Below, piece by piece: positions 9,979 to 45,612 of a stretch of 64,000 bases of DNA. Position 1 is the first letter of the stretch. Every line of letters begins with the position of its first letter. Source of the DNA: Homalodisca vitripennis (taxonomy: Eukaryota; Arthropoda; Insecta; Hemiptera; Cicadellidae); NCBI RefSeq assembly GCF_021130785.1, contig NC_060214.1, forward strand, positions 5,173,001 through 5,237,000, written 5' to 3'. Both the position numbers and the translations under genes were made by a program. The notes beneath the pieces were generated by a model that was not told where the DNA came from, ran no database searches, and was given only the letters and a program-made list of their open reading frames with translations.

Positions 9979-12269
9979 TTTTTGTAAATTATAAAAAATC
10001 GAAATAAACAAAAACTTGCAATAGGTATGGTAAGGATATTGTGAAAGCAGTTCATCAATATAATGTTATAATCTCAGCTGACTGGAGCAGCTAAAACTAA
10101 AACAGATGATTGTTGGGACTATAAAACATTGCTGTCATTTAATATCAGTGGATAATTAATATTATTAGTACTCGGTTTTAAAGCACATTATCTTACTTAT
10201 TTATGGAACAAATACTTCGTATAGTTGAATTTGTAATAAAATTTACTAACTAATATGTAGGAACAGTGACTTCATAACATGCTGTTTTATGATATTTATG
10301 CTTAAACCTTTTTTTGGAAAAATAAATGCATCTACGAAATGGACATTTTACGATTAGAACATTATTAAATTTCAAAATTCTTAATACCATATTTTGGTTT
10401 GCCTCTGGTCCAGGAATAATACCTTAAAATATTGGTAGAAAGTTCAGAGATACTGTATAACGATGGCAAATGTCCGAAAGATCCTCTCAAACATACCATT
10501 GTAATAATACAATATTAATACAGAATTGAGGAAATAATATTGAATGATTTGTAGCTGATTAAAAGCAAACTAGGTAACGAGTAGTGTACAAATAAATTCG
10601 ACAGGTTTGTTACTGTGATATGCGTTTTGTAGCGTAACAAGATAAATAATAGTGTTGCCTTGCGGCAACAGTTATCTCAGCAGTAGGTTATAAGAAACTC
10701 CCTTTTATTTTGACAAAAGGATAACAAGGAACAATGCATTCATTCGTTTCGTTGCCGACAACGGTAACCTTAACTGGAAAAACGGTGGACTCGAAACTCA
10801 TAAGTTGTTATTATTGGAGAAACTGCATTTTTATACACACGTTTATTCTTTTATTATTTATTATTTGTAACTATGTATTGATATTTTTAATTTTTCGAAA
10901 ATGTCTTTTATATGAATTAAAATTTCATTTCTTCACACGGGTTTTTATAAAATGTTACTTTTAAGTATGCGGCAACTATTTTAAAAATATAATTCATACA
11001 GTTTTTATTTTTGAAGAAAGTTGCATTTAAATGAGAAACCCAAACATATAAAATTACAATGCCGCAAATGAAACCGTTTTAAACCTATGGTTTTTTCAAC
11101 ATAGAATATACAGACAGGCATACGGTAAACGAAACGAAACATACTATAGTGTTCTATGTCAATAATAAACCATGTCCCAAAATATTCCTCTTTTTTCAAC
11201 ACTCTGTATATAATCATGTGAACTTATCAATAACATAAATTAAATATGACCTAAATGTGTAATAGGAATAAATTTATCCTGTGATAAAGGCAGAGCACGT
11301 TATGTCTTATCTTTGATAATGCTATGACATGACGACGCACTCGGCTATTAATAGATAATCGGTCAACGGCACACAAGTTTAAAGGTTAAAGTTCAAACTT
11401 CCGTAGTCTGCGTTATCTCTACGGCCAGTAGAGTGCGTAAGTTCTGTTTGGACCGGAATGCAGGTAACGCATTTCTCTTAAGTTTTACAAGTAAAGTAAG
11501 AGTATTTCCTTTTTTTAACACAACCACGATATATATTTTTAACTAAGAGTGCAACTAATTTTATGTTAAAAATTGTTAAATTAAAATGATTTCTTATACC
11601 TATTTCGTAATATATCTATCTCCAGTTCGAGGTTAAAGTAAAAATGAATTTCATTGTAACTGGTTTCAGAGTTCGAATTTTATTTGTCGCGTTTTTTAAA
11701 ACGATACCAATGAGACCTCAGACGTGTAGGGTTTCAGTTTATTAATTGCGCGGAAATTTGTATTAAGTTTACTCAAACAATTTGCAGTGTACATTGCCAT
11801 TATGGTGGGTTGCAGAAATACTAGATACAAGTACACAAGTTCTATATATGTCAGTTTATTGTGCCTTTGTGTAATAGATCGGACAGGTTTTCTGATTCCT
11901 TGAAACATAAATTATGTTTTGATTATATTTTCCAAAGTTGGTTGAATATTGTTTTAACAACGTATTTTTTTAAATTCTGTTTCCAAGTTTTAGAAAGCAA
12001 TTTTAATGTTATAATCGTGTAGAACAGGACTTTTTTTAGAAGAAATTACAATGAGCGAACATGATTATCATTTCGGTTAAAATACTGAGTAAACAGGGCT
12101 TAACTTAGATAAAAAAAAACACATTCTTACACTAAAATATAATTTTTGGATCATTTGATTTAAAATTACATTGTGATCTTACATCCTATTAGAATGGAAA
12201 TCACAAGGGAATTTAAAACCTTCTGAAATTTTTTAAGAAATCACGCAATTTTTGACTATTGTGCTATTA
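9979..12269. other. AT-rich DNA, no gene seen
   Basis: No recognisable gene. Around 10463-10480 a short sequence (aacgatggcaaatgtccgaa) matches a motif seen again in the inverted repeats near 30.97-31.1 kb and 38.09 kb. Near 11206-11214 (cactctgta) there is a mariner-MITE-type end without a visible partner. Confidence 0.4.
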
Positions 12270-12271
12270 TA

Positions 12272-12797
12272 CAGGGTGTTTAGTAAAAGTGTTCCAATAC
12301 TTTAAATTTTGTTCAATATATAAAATTGAACAAAAAGGTTCATACGAAGGTATGTCCTAAAATCTTTATTTTCCTGTTTATCTGTCTGTATGTGTTCTTT
12401 ATCAAAAGATTATATCTTTTGAACAAGTGAAAAAGTTATTAAACTTGAAAATTATATTAACCTTTGGTAGATCTTATTGAAATTAAATATTAACAAAATC
12501 CTTTCACTCGTTTCAAAATGGCGGAAGTTTAAATTATTGCATGAAAATAATTCGAAACCGAATAATGTCCGCTATTTTGAAACTATTCTTACTATTATTC
12601 GCTATTAATACTATTCTTAATTTTCATAACTTTTTCTTAACTGGTTCACAAAATAAAATTTGTTTGATAAAATACACATACATACATATAGACAAAAGAC
12701 TTAAGGTTTTGGGTCATACCTTCAAATGAACTTTATTGCTTGTTTTAATGTTTAGAACAAAATCCAAAATATTGGAAAACTTTGATTGAACACTCTG
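12272..12797. mobile_element. Fold-back MITE, Tc1/mariner type
   Basis: Long imperfect inverted repeats of about 95 bases bound the element. The left begins CAGGGTGTTTAGTAAAAGTG at 12272 after TA; the right ends GAACACTCTG at 12797. A second inverted pair near the centre (ttcaaaatggcgga... at about 12511 against ...tccgctattttgaa at about 12580) makes most of the element a potential hairpin. There is no transposase. The right flank reads TG, which may be a mutated TA duplication. Confidence 0.7.
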
Positions 12798-14317
12798 TGT
12801 TTCTTTCAATAAGAAACCTAAGACAAAAACACACCGATTTGTCTGGACAATTTAGTGAGTGTTAAAACTTGTTCTCTAGGCTGAAGGATGCAATAGCGAG
12901 TAGCCCTTATACACCAATTAGCTAATTTTTGTAACCCATTTACGACACCCTCAAGTTCCACAGCTGGTTGTTTGTTACTAGAAAACGGCCAAAATTAAAC
13001 TATTCAAAATGATAGAAACTTACACATTCAGAATTAAAATGTTATGTATACGAGAAAGAGGCCTTAGTTGCAATTTTGTGTATAGGAATATTAAACGAAT
13101 TTATATAAGTATATAGTTTTAAACATGTATTAGTTCATAAGCGGAAATAGAACGATTCACTCGTTAGTTATGTTTAAAAGATTAAAAACTTTCTATTTAC
13201 CTAAAAGCTCGGAAGTTAATGCGTTATAACGCATATTTGAGGGGGTTAACGACGATGTTGATCATTAGAACACAGAAAACAGCATGGTAATGATCAGAGT
13301 TAAAATGTGGCTAAATTTAATAAAAATAAAAATACATATATTTAAACTCTTCGAGAGCTATAATCTACATGTAATTAACACACATCACGGACATGTGAAT
13401 AGAAATAGGGAAAGTTTAATTTTTGTGAGATAATTAGCTATTAGCCTTTAAAGATATAAACAGTATCAAAATGTGGATTATGAAACTCAGACTACAGTAC
13501 AACGTATTGATAAACGGTCAAATAAAGATAACTATTATGTAAAAATGAAATTTTGATGTTTAAAAAAAATTAACATGGTAAAATTTACATTAAAAAATAG
13601 TTTTGACAGCACAAATTGTGGATTTTATTTGGAACCCGTAGAACATTATTTTGTTGGAGGTCCCTTAAGTATTTTAGTTACGCTGAGAAAAATAAATCAA
13701 TATTTTTTATAAAAATAACGTAGATTGTTTGGTGGGTTGTAAAATAAAGATCTGTAATATTTGAAAAATTCGACAGCGGCCCTCTCGTATTTGTACGTAA
13801 TATGTGTATAAATACCCTTAAGGTTAATAAAAATTATCTTTTTTGTCCATTTGTTTGGATTTTCAAGATGTGCATGGATCTGCCAAGAAAGGGGCTGTAA
13901 GGGGTTAAAATGTGTAACTGACAATTATTATTTTTAACAGTATTTTAGTTCTGTGTCAGATATTGCCTTGTATTTTATCTCTGCCGATGTCAAGACATCG
14001 TTATTTAAGAACTATATTGAGCATAGGAGATTTTACCTTATAGGGTTAAAATTTGAAGAGGTTATAACGTATATGTAACAATATTACACTTTAAAAAGCT
14101 TTACACAGTTTGTAATAAACAAAATATTATTTAGATATATTTTCTGTCTAAATACAGCATATAATGTGGGCATTAGATTCACTGCTCTTGAGTTAAATTT
14201 AAATGAAATTTTCAACTTTTGTTTTGTTCTCTTTTAAACCTCAGCCTCAGCTATGTCGGCTTCGATGTACATTGGTGTATTTTCAAAATACGCACACTGT
14301 TTCGTGTCTATATATTA
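12798..14317. other. AT-rich DNA, no gene seen
   Basis: No coding region or clear repeat. A 75-codon minus-strand ORF at 13697-13924 has no recognisable features. Confidence 0.35.
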
Positions 14318-14386
14318 TTGGCCCTCCCCGGGATTTGAACCCGTAAACTCTCAGTTAGAGAGCCGAGACAACAACCATCAGAGGAG
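14318..14386 (-). repeat. tRNA-like SINE head, degraded
   Basis: Read on the minus strand, GGGTTCAAATCCCGG forms a T-arm/B-box. Upstream of it, GCTCT-CTAACTG-AGAGT makes an anticodon-like arm with a 7-base loop. The acceptor and D arms do not close well, so this is not a functional tRNA. A diverged copy with the same flank (ggcttcg.tgtaca) lies at 46690-46830, which supports a dispersed tRNA-derived family. Confidence 0.5.
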
Positions 14387-17094
14387 GACACGTTCAACAT
14401 AATGCCAATAGAATTAAGTATGACTATAAACATGAATACTCCCCCATTTTAGGAAATATCTAGTTTGTTTACTAGTAAGAAACCATAACCTAAATAATAA
14501 GGGAAGTTAGTTTACGCCAAGGCCAGCGTAAGTGTACTGGTATTTATACAATTATATATTTTTAGTTAATTAAGGTTCTCAGTGATTAGCCAACAATACA
14601 AACACTGAATACACGGCAGCTCTCAATATAGGCCATGTCTTGTCACAGGACATCTGCTTTAAATAAACTATTTATTACTCGATTTAAATAACTTTAGTTT
14701 CATCAGATTTGTGATAAAATTTTCTAAAAATTTTTTCTTGTAGTTTTTCTCAATATGTGTTATTAAAATATTCAAAGTTGAACAGTTTTAATGGCCGCCA
14801 TTTTGAAAATAATAAAGATTATTTCATGATATATTTTTCAGTAACCACCCTTGTCATCATAAATATTCGAGCCAAATTTGGTATAGTTGAAATTATTGGT
14901 TTTTTAGGGGATTACTTTTTGTATAAAAAACACATACGGACAGACATAAATGGGAAACTAAGCATCGGAGACCCATGTCCATATGGGGAAATATATCTGT
15001 CTTGATCTGAGTAAAATAACGTGGTATACCTTTGTCCAGACAGTTACGGGACACCCTGTAAAATAGCCGAATGGAAATTTTAAATAGAAAATAAATGTTA
15101 ATGTAAGGGCTGAGTTAATCAGCTCATTCAGTGAACAATGTATAGAAATAGGATTCCCGTTGTCCTTGATGCAATAAATATTAGTGTGGGCAGAAAAGAA
15201 AGAAATATTTGTTTGGGTATGCAGGAAGATTCATGTCTGTAGATAACTTGGGGTGAAGCAAAGGATATTACGATAAATATTATAATGATAAGAACTTATC
15301 TTAATGTGAATGCCTTACTTGGAAAAGGTAACGGTTTATTTTTTGGCTCCTATTAATACTTATTCCCACTCTACTAGAAGGAATCCGTCCGCCACATCGC
15401 GTCAAAGGAATAGTTGGGATTGCATGCAAAAGCTCGAAACGTCCTGACAGATAGACAGGCAGAAAGACAATTATAAGAAAAAGAAATTTTTTTATCCTGC
15501 CGCCAGCTAGAAGGAAATTATGGCAACCTACTTCAGTAACGCTCGCCCAAATTGCATGGTTGAACAGAACTATTATATAAACCATTCTCGTCCATGTAGA
15601 AATGAAGTTTCATATTCAATTTAACGCATATACATAAAATCTTTCTCGGGATGCCTTGCTAATGATGTATTCAATTTTATTTTCCATTGTGGGGTTTCAT
15701 AGCAGTGTTTTAACAAAATTATAGTCTACTAATATTTTTCCTCCATGCTACAGACCTAGGCACTACACGTTAGGTTGTATATCGAGTTTGGATACTTAGC
15801 ATACAAATATACTTGTTAATGTCAAGTAATCAGATGTTACTTTTAGTAACAATTAAAATAGTACGCTAACCAATTTTATATCTTATATAAAAAGATGAAC
15901 CCTTAAGTGTGTTGGTATGAACTGTAATTTCTAGAAGAGCAGGTACAATTCGGCTAATTCTGTTTTTGTCATTCGTTGTCCAAGAAATATTTGTAAGAAT
16001 TTAAACGCCGGATAAAATTTCTCTGAATTACTAAAATTCTGTAAAATAATGATTATATGAAAATGTTCCAGAGTTATCTTACATTAAACAGCTATTATCG
16101 CTTTCAGTGAAATGGCTGAGGCATTTGTTTAAATTTACATTTTGTAGATAAAAAATAGTGTACAGCCGCATGTGTGGCACTCATTCATATAAGGATAAAG
16201 GTTCTAAATTACGTATACATTTAACATTTAGATGTCTGCTGTCTTTTGCTGTGTGACTGACAGGACATACATTTAAAATACCAGACATAAAAAATTGTTA
16301 CCCACTCAAAATTAAAAATATTCATTTATTAAAGTTTAGTTTTCCTTTTTGATCTCACTAGTGGCCAAACCATAGGTTGTACCTCAAATTTTTGTGAGAG
16401 TTTTAGAAAATGAGCTGATCGACAAAACTGTAATAAAACAAATTTTTCCATATCTCCACTTATTAACATGTAAAACGCCCGCAAAATTAAAAATTTTCCC
16501 GATTTGTCACATTTTTCTAATTTCTCCATGTTGATTCTGTTTAAAAATGACTATAGTATCTAAGTCATAGGTCATAACTAGATTCTGACGAAAGATAATG
16601 GTGTGGAATCAAGTTTAAAACATTTTCTAGTGACTTGTTACCATATCTCACTTGGTTATGCTAAAAAACGTGGTTAAAGTCTAAGTTTTAGGTTAATTTT
16701 TTGCAATTTTGGTGTTCTTTGTATTCAAAGGCTGATTCAGAGTTCTTATTCCCTTAGTTTTTCCCTTTTCTCTATCCATCATAGCGGGCACAGTCCTTAA
16801 AGACAAAACTATAGTAAATTATTGCCAATTTTATAGATAAAATATGTGTATGATTATAATTTATTCGATTTACAACTCCAGTTTTTATATTACTTGATAA
16901 AGATAACAATTTTATTTTTTAATTATCTCCATATCAACTATTGTTAAATAGGGTGTTAGATCAGCAATTAAATAAATTTGCCTATTATTGGCTTAATTAA
17001 ACTCAATTTACTAATTAAATATAATATATTACTGTATAGTTATTCGCGGCAATATAGTAGGCCTAGATATGACCTGTAAAGAAGAACATGTAAA
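14387..17094. other. AT-rich DNA with a partial MITE end
   Basis: No gene recognised. Near 14790-15060 there is a partial MITE-like segment containing ggccgccattttgaaaat and ending GGACACCCTGTA, a mariner-type right end; its left end is not seen. A 94-codon minus-strand ORF (15301-15585) and a 66-codon one (16329-16529) show no family features. Confidence 0.35.
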
Positions 17095-17159
17095 GGGATG
17101 ATAGGAGGGTAAACGGACTGTAGGTCCAGGTCGCAAAACTGTCAGGACCATTTCTTACC

Positions 17160-17206
17160 TACTTCTTAAGGGGTGGACAGTAGGTCCACGGGCCCGGCCT
17201 GGGATC
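17160..17206. other. Imperfect stem-loop related to the 19.06-kb hairpin
   Basis: GGACAGTAGGTCCACGGGCC is followed by an imperfect inverted copy, GGATCCACTGTCC. The same core (gg acagt .aggtccac) recurs in the hairpin at 19062-19107, so the two are probably copies of one small repeat. Confidence 0.4.
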
Positions 17207-17214
17207 CACTGTCC

Positions 17215-19061
17215 GACTCATGGGTTATGTTTTTGAGGGATCGTCGTATTCATTCTGCAGCACTTAAATGAATGCTTTGAGACCTATACTCTATAATGCT
17301 AAATACTTTTCAGTAGACTACAGAAGATGACAACAACACTACAGGAAGAATTAAACAAAATCTATATACATAAAACAAAGTCGGGTTAGTTGCAGCATTT
17401 ATAACTTAAGAATGGCTGTAACGATTATAATGGTCTGCTTTATTGGATCCGTTTTCGCCCCGACTAGCAGAATAAGGATTAAAGTATCGTAAAAGTGCAC
17501 GGTAACATCAGGCAAAGAGAACAAGACTTTTATATGTATAAGGACCTGATAATTTTAGTCAAATGTTCTGAGTAAACATTGTTTTATGGCAGCACAATTA
17601 AATGTTCAATTAATTTAACCAATATTTGTAATTTGTTCAATTTGGTCTTTAAAAGCAAAGAGTAAGCTTGATAATAACAACACTTCTCATTTCATCCTTT
17701 TCTGTAACCACTATTGAGCACTGTAGTAAGAGAAATATTAAGATAAGAAAGTTAAAAGTTTTAGCAGAAATCTACTTTTAACTGTGCATTTGGGTAAATA
17801 TTACATGTGCAGTGTTGGTGAGTACTGTAATGTAGATATAAAAGAAAAATGTACTATATTAACTTTTACTATAAATTTAAAGCCTGTATTGAAATGAAAG
17901 TTCACTCTTGGCATAAGTAGCCTTCTCAGATCTTTGTAAGTCTGTATATTTCCTTGATCGAGGAAACAAGGCAACACCAACTAAGGCACAAAAGATATTA
18001 AGCCTAGCATAAATTACAATGGCCATAAGTATACACTTTCAGACATATTTCCTTGGCTGTAGGAACAAGGAAATCGCTACATTGGCGTCGGATATATGTA
18101 ATTCACTCAAACCAGAAATGTTCATACGAAATTGCGTGCAAAACCGTAATAGTGTACATTTTTAAAACCTTTACAGCTTTTGTGTTTTTTATTAATTAAA
18201 TTCAACATATTAAAACGTTTAGCGATTAACTGTTTATTTCAAATGGGAATAACACTAATAGGGTTTCAGAAAATATTTTACAATTTGTTGCGATCGAAGT
18301 CGCTGGTAACTGCTAGTAACTAAACATATTATCTCCTGTCGTTCCTGGATCACTAATTGAATTAAGTTTACACAATATCGCAGTGGGATATAGCGATGAA
18401 TAGCAATTGGGAGTTTGAATGAAACTAGACAATTGCTTTATCCGGTCTTCATCGAATTGCTATTTGAGTGATATATACAACCTATTTTTAGCAGCAAAAG
18501 GTCACTATTATGTAAGTTAGTATATCTCTGTAGGCATAAGTTTTGTTTACTTTTTGGTTTATAGGTCAAGAGCCCCTATTTAAGGTAATAAAATATTTTG
18601 TCTTCTTATAATTATCTATTTAACGTAATTTGATACAACTATAAATGTGATATATTATATATGAAATAAATAGTTGTTTTAATTACTAAAAGTTATAATA
18701 AAACATCCATTTCTTTTGACGTGTACTACGAGGAACGTGTTTACTCGCATATACAGTATTATACTAACGATGGACAAGAGGAGTAATGATGAATACAAAC
18801 TTACTGTAGATACTTACGGTTCATTAGGATAATGCCGAATTACTCAGATATTAATATAGTGCTATGTGGAATTCATTTAAGTTTAATCTCAATTAGTAAT
18901 CCGTTTCATATGTGATGGATTGAGTTTTGGTTTGATCAAACTTTTGTTAATATTTACTGCCTTAGCAGTACGCTGTGCGAATGTAGTGGAAGCATCACTG
19001 ATCAGAATGAAGAATGAGTGTAGGTAGAAAAAATAATGCATGGCCAGGTCAGTTTTGAAAA
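17215..19061. other. AT-rich DNA with Helitron-like fragments
   Basis: No gene. Around 17900-18150 the text resembles the tail of the Helitron-like element at 8.5-9.2 kb (accagaaatgttcat..., aaattgcgtgc...), so it is probably another decayed copy. The remainder is unannotated. Confidence 0.35.
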
Positions 19062-19107
19062 GTAGGACAGTTAGTCCACAGGTGTCGGCGTGGGCTAACT
19101 GTCCTAC
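19062..19107. other. Near-perfect stem-loop, 17 of 18 bp
   Basis: GTAGGACAGTTAGTCCAC (19062-19079) pairs with GTGGGCTAACTGTCCTAC (19090-19107) with one mismatch, around a 10-base loop. It lies just upstream of a LINE fragment. Confidence 0.8.
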
Positions 19108-19118
19108 CCTGCAGAAAA

Positions 19119-20920
19119 GTGACGTCAGCCACCCTCATCAAAACTAGACGTGGGCCTACATTCCTACAATATTATAGGAGACTTTATTTATCAAATTTTA
19201 CCTTATTTAATAAGATCCATTTATACATCTTGAGATTTTCATTGTCAAACTGTACCACCTCAATTCTATCAAACGCGTTGTGCGACCAAAAAATATTGAT
19301 GAATTTAAAATGCATCTAGTGCTGAAATCCTGGAATTTCCTAGACGAGTATAATTGCCTAGATGACATGATTATCGGATTCAACAATAGATTTATCTTTT
19401 ATCTGAATTTGTCATGTCCTTTAAAAAACATTAGAGTAAAAAAATGGCCAAACAGAATACGTGGATTACTCGCGGTATTTTAACTTCCAGGAAAAAAAAT
19501 AAAATTTTATCATTAAATTTTTATAACAACAAAAATGAGGAATTTAAAATCTATTTTAGGAATTATAAAAGAATTTACAAAAAAGTAAGGGTAGGGTACA
19601 ATAAGCGGACCCGGTGTTTTATATCGAAATTGGCAAACGATATTACTCAATCATAACCATCGATATAATCAATCGATACTAATTAATTATTTTGAACAAT
19701 TAACTTAACTAATCTATATCAACAGCTGTAAAGAATTTCAAATAATACACGTAAGGTAATATTTCAATTTTACATATAAGTAACATTTGATTATTAAGAA
19801 TGGCAGTCAATTTTAGAAAACTGCACAATTTTTGAAAGATGATGACATGTTTTTCGTGGCTTCATCATGTAGGACTCGTACCGAAAAACCCATTATGTGA
19901 AATTTGTGGGAAAGAAAAAAATGTAACTGTGAGAGGAGCAAATATTTTCGTCTTCAGTTTTCCTAATTTTGGTTATAATAATTTGTTTGATTGAGATACG
20001 AATATTAGGTATCGATGATTACATTCTTCGATATAAAAAACCGGGTTCGCTTACTGTACCCTACCCAAAAGTAATAAGAGCGGGTAAAGCCTACGAAATT
20101 GATGATAAACTAAGGAACTGATTAACCAAACTGCTAAACTAAAGTCCACAAAAAGTTTAAAATGTTCGGAAATTGTTAATGGAGATGAAACCTTTACACG
20201 GCCAGAACACATTGATGTGTTGGCCAGAACACGGCGAATGAGTTGAATGATTGATCCATACCTGGAATATGGTTTAATACTTTGGGGCAGCTGTGCCAAA
20301 TACAATATAGTAAGAGTATTCAGACTTCAAAAAAGCTGTTAGAATAATTTCCCAATTAAACATCACAGTCGTGCAGGGATGCTTTCAGGGAGCTCGAATT
20401 GCTGACTCTGGCCTGCCTCTATATATTGGAGGTTGCCCTGTATTGTCGATCGAAGTGTGTTCTTATTCGGGGTAGTGACATTCACTCTTACGAAACTAGA
20501 GGCAAGGAGAGTTACCGTGCAGAAAATCATAGGACGGTGGCTTTCGAACGCTTGCCGTCACAGGCTGGAGTCAAATTTCTCAATCGGCTCCTTGAGAGTC
20601 TTATAAAATCGGATAATTTAAACCAGTTTAAAGCTCTTCTGAAGCGCCTACTGGTGTTGAATACGTTTTAATCTGTCGAAGGGTTCATGGCTGGCTGCTG
20701 GGAGATTTATAATCAAAGTTTACATAAAAAGTAATTAGTTAGAGCCCCGAGTCTCATGTTAAATGAATGTTGGCTTGAATGGGCAAGAGATGTATGTTTC
20801 AATGAGTATTGTAAGTAGGAATGTGTATAGTAGGGATTTTTTACTAATAACTTAAACCTGACTTTTGCAATATAATATCTTATTGCCAAAATTCAACAAA
20901 ATAATAATTATTATTATCAA
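19119..20920 (+). mobile_element. LINE, internally deleted and interrupted by a MITE
   Basis: The left part (19119-19588) encodes the linker between endonuclease and reverse transcriptase of a Jockey/CR1-type LINE (WITRGILTSRKKNKILSLN, then FKIYFRNYKRIYKKV) in shifting frames. After a Merlin-like insert the same linker resumes (KVIRAGKAYEIDDKL). About 1 kb of polymerase is missing. From 20250 the end of the polymerase follows (YLEYGLILWGSCA; LPSQAGVKFLNRLLESL), then a 3' UTR ending in AATAATTATTATTAT. A related C-terminus occurs on the minus strand at 53166-53730. The element is dead. Confidence 0.78.
19589..20066. mobile_element. Merlin-like MITE with 8-bp TSD, inserted in a LINE
   Basis: Imperfect terminal inverted repeats of about 38 bp begin GGGTAGGGTACAATAAGCG and end CGCTTACTGTACCCTACCC. 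Both sides carry AAAAGTAA (19581-19588 and 20067-20074). The interior at about 19845-19975 translates with shifts to SWLHHVGLVPKNPLCEICGK. This resembles the N-terminal W..HGL.P...C..C zinc-finger region of Merlin/IS1595-type transposases, whose elements make 8-9 bp duplications. No DDE domain remains. The TIR and TSD are directly visible; the Merlin label is inferred. Confidence 0.8.
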
Positions 20921-20994
20921 AATGTCTTGCAATTTGACATTATATCAACAATTCTGGCTACTCTACTCGTTCCATATCCTTCTGCTCTGTCCAG

Positions 20995-43811
<22,817 letters not shown>

Positions 43812-43850
43812 AAGCCTACTTTGATCTGTATCGTTTTAATTCATTAATTT

Positions 43851-43856
43851 AATAAA
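43851..43856 (+). promoter_or_regulatory. Polyadenylation signal (AATAAA)
   Basis: AATAAA lies 39 bases after the phosphatase stop codon, giving a compact 3' UTR. Confidence 0.65.
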
Positions 43857-44844
43857 GTTTTATAATACATTTTATATTCGTATATACAATGTTTTAAATC
43901 CTTAAAATGATTTAAAAATCATAATTTATCTATCAAAAGAAAACTTGGAATTCACAGAAATTCATTAGTGATTTTTCTATTTCTAAAGATGTAACAATGG
44001 TGCGTTGTTCATCAAGATTTTAACAGGTTATTAAATAGTAAATATTACTATCTGTTGCCGCTAATATAACAAATAGCAGTATACAATTATAATTTAATTA
44101 TCAAACGCAATATCTAAGAAACAAAATATCATTGTACATAATTTTGTTTTGGAAAAATATTTTACTGTCTTCCAATGAAATCGAAATATACATTTAATTT
44201 CATAAAGTGTTCTTTATTGGATGGAAATTATCATTAAAATGCACGGCTTCTCCACTTTTTTTAGTCATAATTGGGTTAGGATTTATTCAAACTTATTAAT
44301 TTATTTCGTAATATATGACTTTTTATAGAATATTCATTAAACTTAGAACAAATAATATATCTCATCTCACACAATTTTTATATGTAATATGTAATATACT
44401 ATATTGATAATTTATTTGCTGTCGTAAATTATAAAATAGTAATAGTAATAAGACAAATTGATTTATACTCATAACTGTAAAAACGAAACACAATTAGATT
44501 CTCAAATTCTTTACATCTTTACTAGAGTACATAGAATTGTATACAAATATTCAAAATAAAATAAATGAAAACTATAAGAATATTAAAGCCTAATAAATAT
44601 TAAAAGAGATTGAAACGAAACAGATACACCAAATACAGAAATGGACACGAAAGTGAGAAAACATTTTTGTAAATAGAAAAGTTAAAAGAAATAACACAAA
44701 TTAAACTTTAGGAATAGGACAATTTCCTTATATCTAAATATAGATTTACAGACTTTACATCGCCAAATGATTCGAATAAATAGGAGTTATATATGTGTAA
44801 AATCTTATTTTTACTATTTTAAGATTTATTATTTAGGATCTATC
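43857..44844. other. AT-rich intergenic DNA, no gene seen
   Basis: No coding region or recognisable repeat. Confidence 0.4.
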
Positions 44845-45330
44845 AGAAATTGGAACAGCCTCCCATGAATTCGGATTTTATTTATTTCAGAGCTACTTGT
44901 ATTAAACCCGTTTTTTCTAAAGATTTTAAAAAGATTATTTGTAATAGGCTAGCTGATTTTTTTGTATACAAATTGTTCGCTTTGAGTGGGATCCTTACTT
45001 GTATTGATTCTGTAGATCCCTCGGTTGGACTTTTTTGTGACCTCAGCGAAGCAAAGTTTGTCATGTTTTTTATTTACTATTTGAGAGGTCGGTTACAATA
45101 TGTTCAAATCTAAATTAATGGAAAGATGTGAATCTGAATTTCTATTCCTTAAAACAATCGCTGAGGTTTAACGTTCAATTCTGGTACTGCTCATATTTTA
45201 ATTTTTACGAGTATATTAATGACTTAACCAGCTTTATAACGTCTCTGCATTGTAATGTTTTAAGTTGCTATTTTTGCTGACGACACCTGTGTGGCACTAG
45301 ATCACAATGATTTCGAAGAGTTAGTGCAAT
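44845..45330 (+). mobile_element. Highly decayed LINE reverse transcriptase fragment
   Basis: Disjointed pieces appear in order: FSKDFKKIICNRLADFF, VGLFCDLSEA (motif A without its usual end), YYLRGRLQYVQI, YINDLTSF, and FADDTCVAL (catalytic box). Large internal deletions join them. It resembles the LINE at 23.95-26.28 kb. Confidence 0.65.
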
Positions 45331-45412
45331 AATATGTATTTGTAATCTGTAATTGTAATTTGTAATTGTAATTGTAATTTGTAATTGTATGTAATCTGAA
45401 GACTTTTGTAAT
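45331..45412. repeat. Low-complexity TAATTG repeat
   Basis: Irregular repetition of tgtaattgtaatttgtaattg, possibly the tail of the LINE fragment just upstream. Confidence 0.7.
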
Positions 45413-45612
45413 TATCTCTCTGTAAATATACTTTTCTAGAATATTTATAAGACACAGACAACTCAGCTTCACCCTCAAACATCGAAAACTTAAGTCATTA
45501 ACAACAACGTTCCTTGGTATCCTGACCTTGGTTTTGATGTCAGGTGGTCTAAATAAGTTCACATGCTTTTTAAGCACCTGATTTAAGGAGCATTTCACAA
45601 TTTGATTCAAGG

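Noticed and set aside
9495..10058. 187-codon minus-strand ORF
   Set aside because: Runs through a 126-bp minisatellite and shows no protein features.
14318..14386. Functional tRNA gene
   Set aside because: T-arm and an anticodon-like arm are present, but the acceptor and D arms do not form and position 37 is atypical; a SINE remnant fits better.
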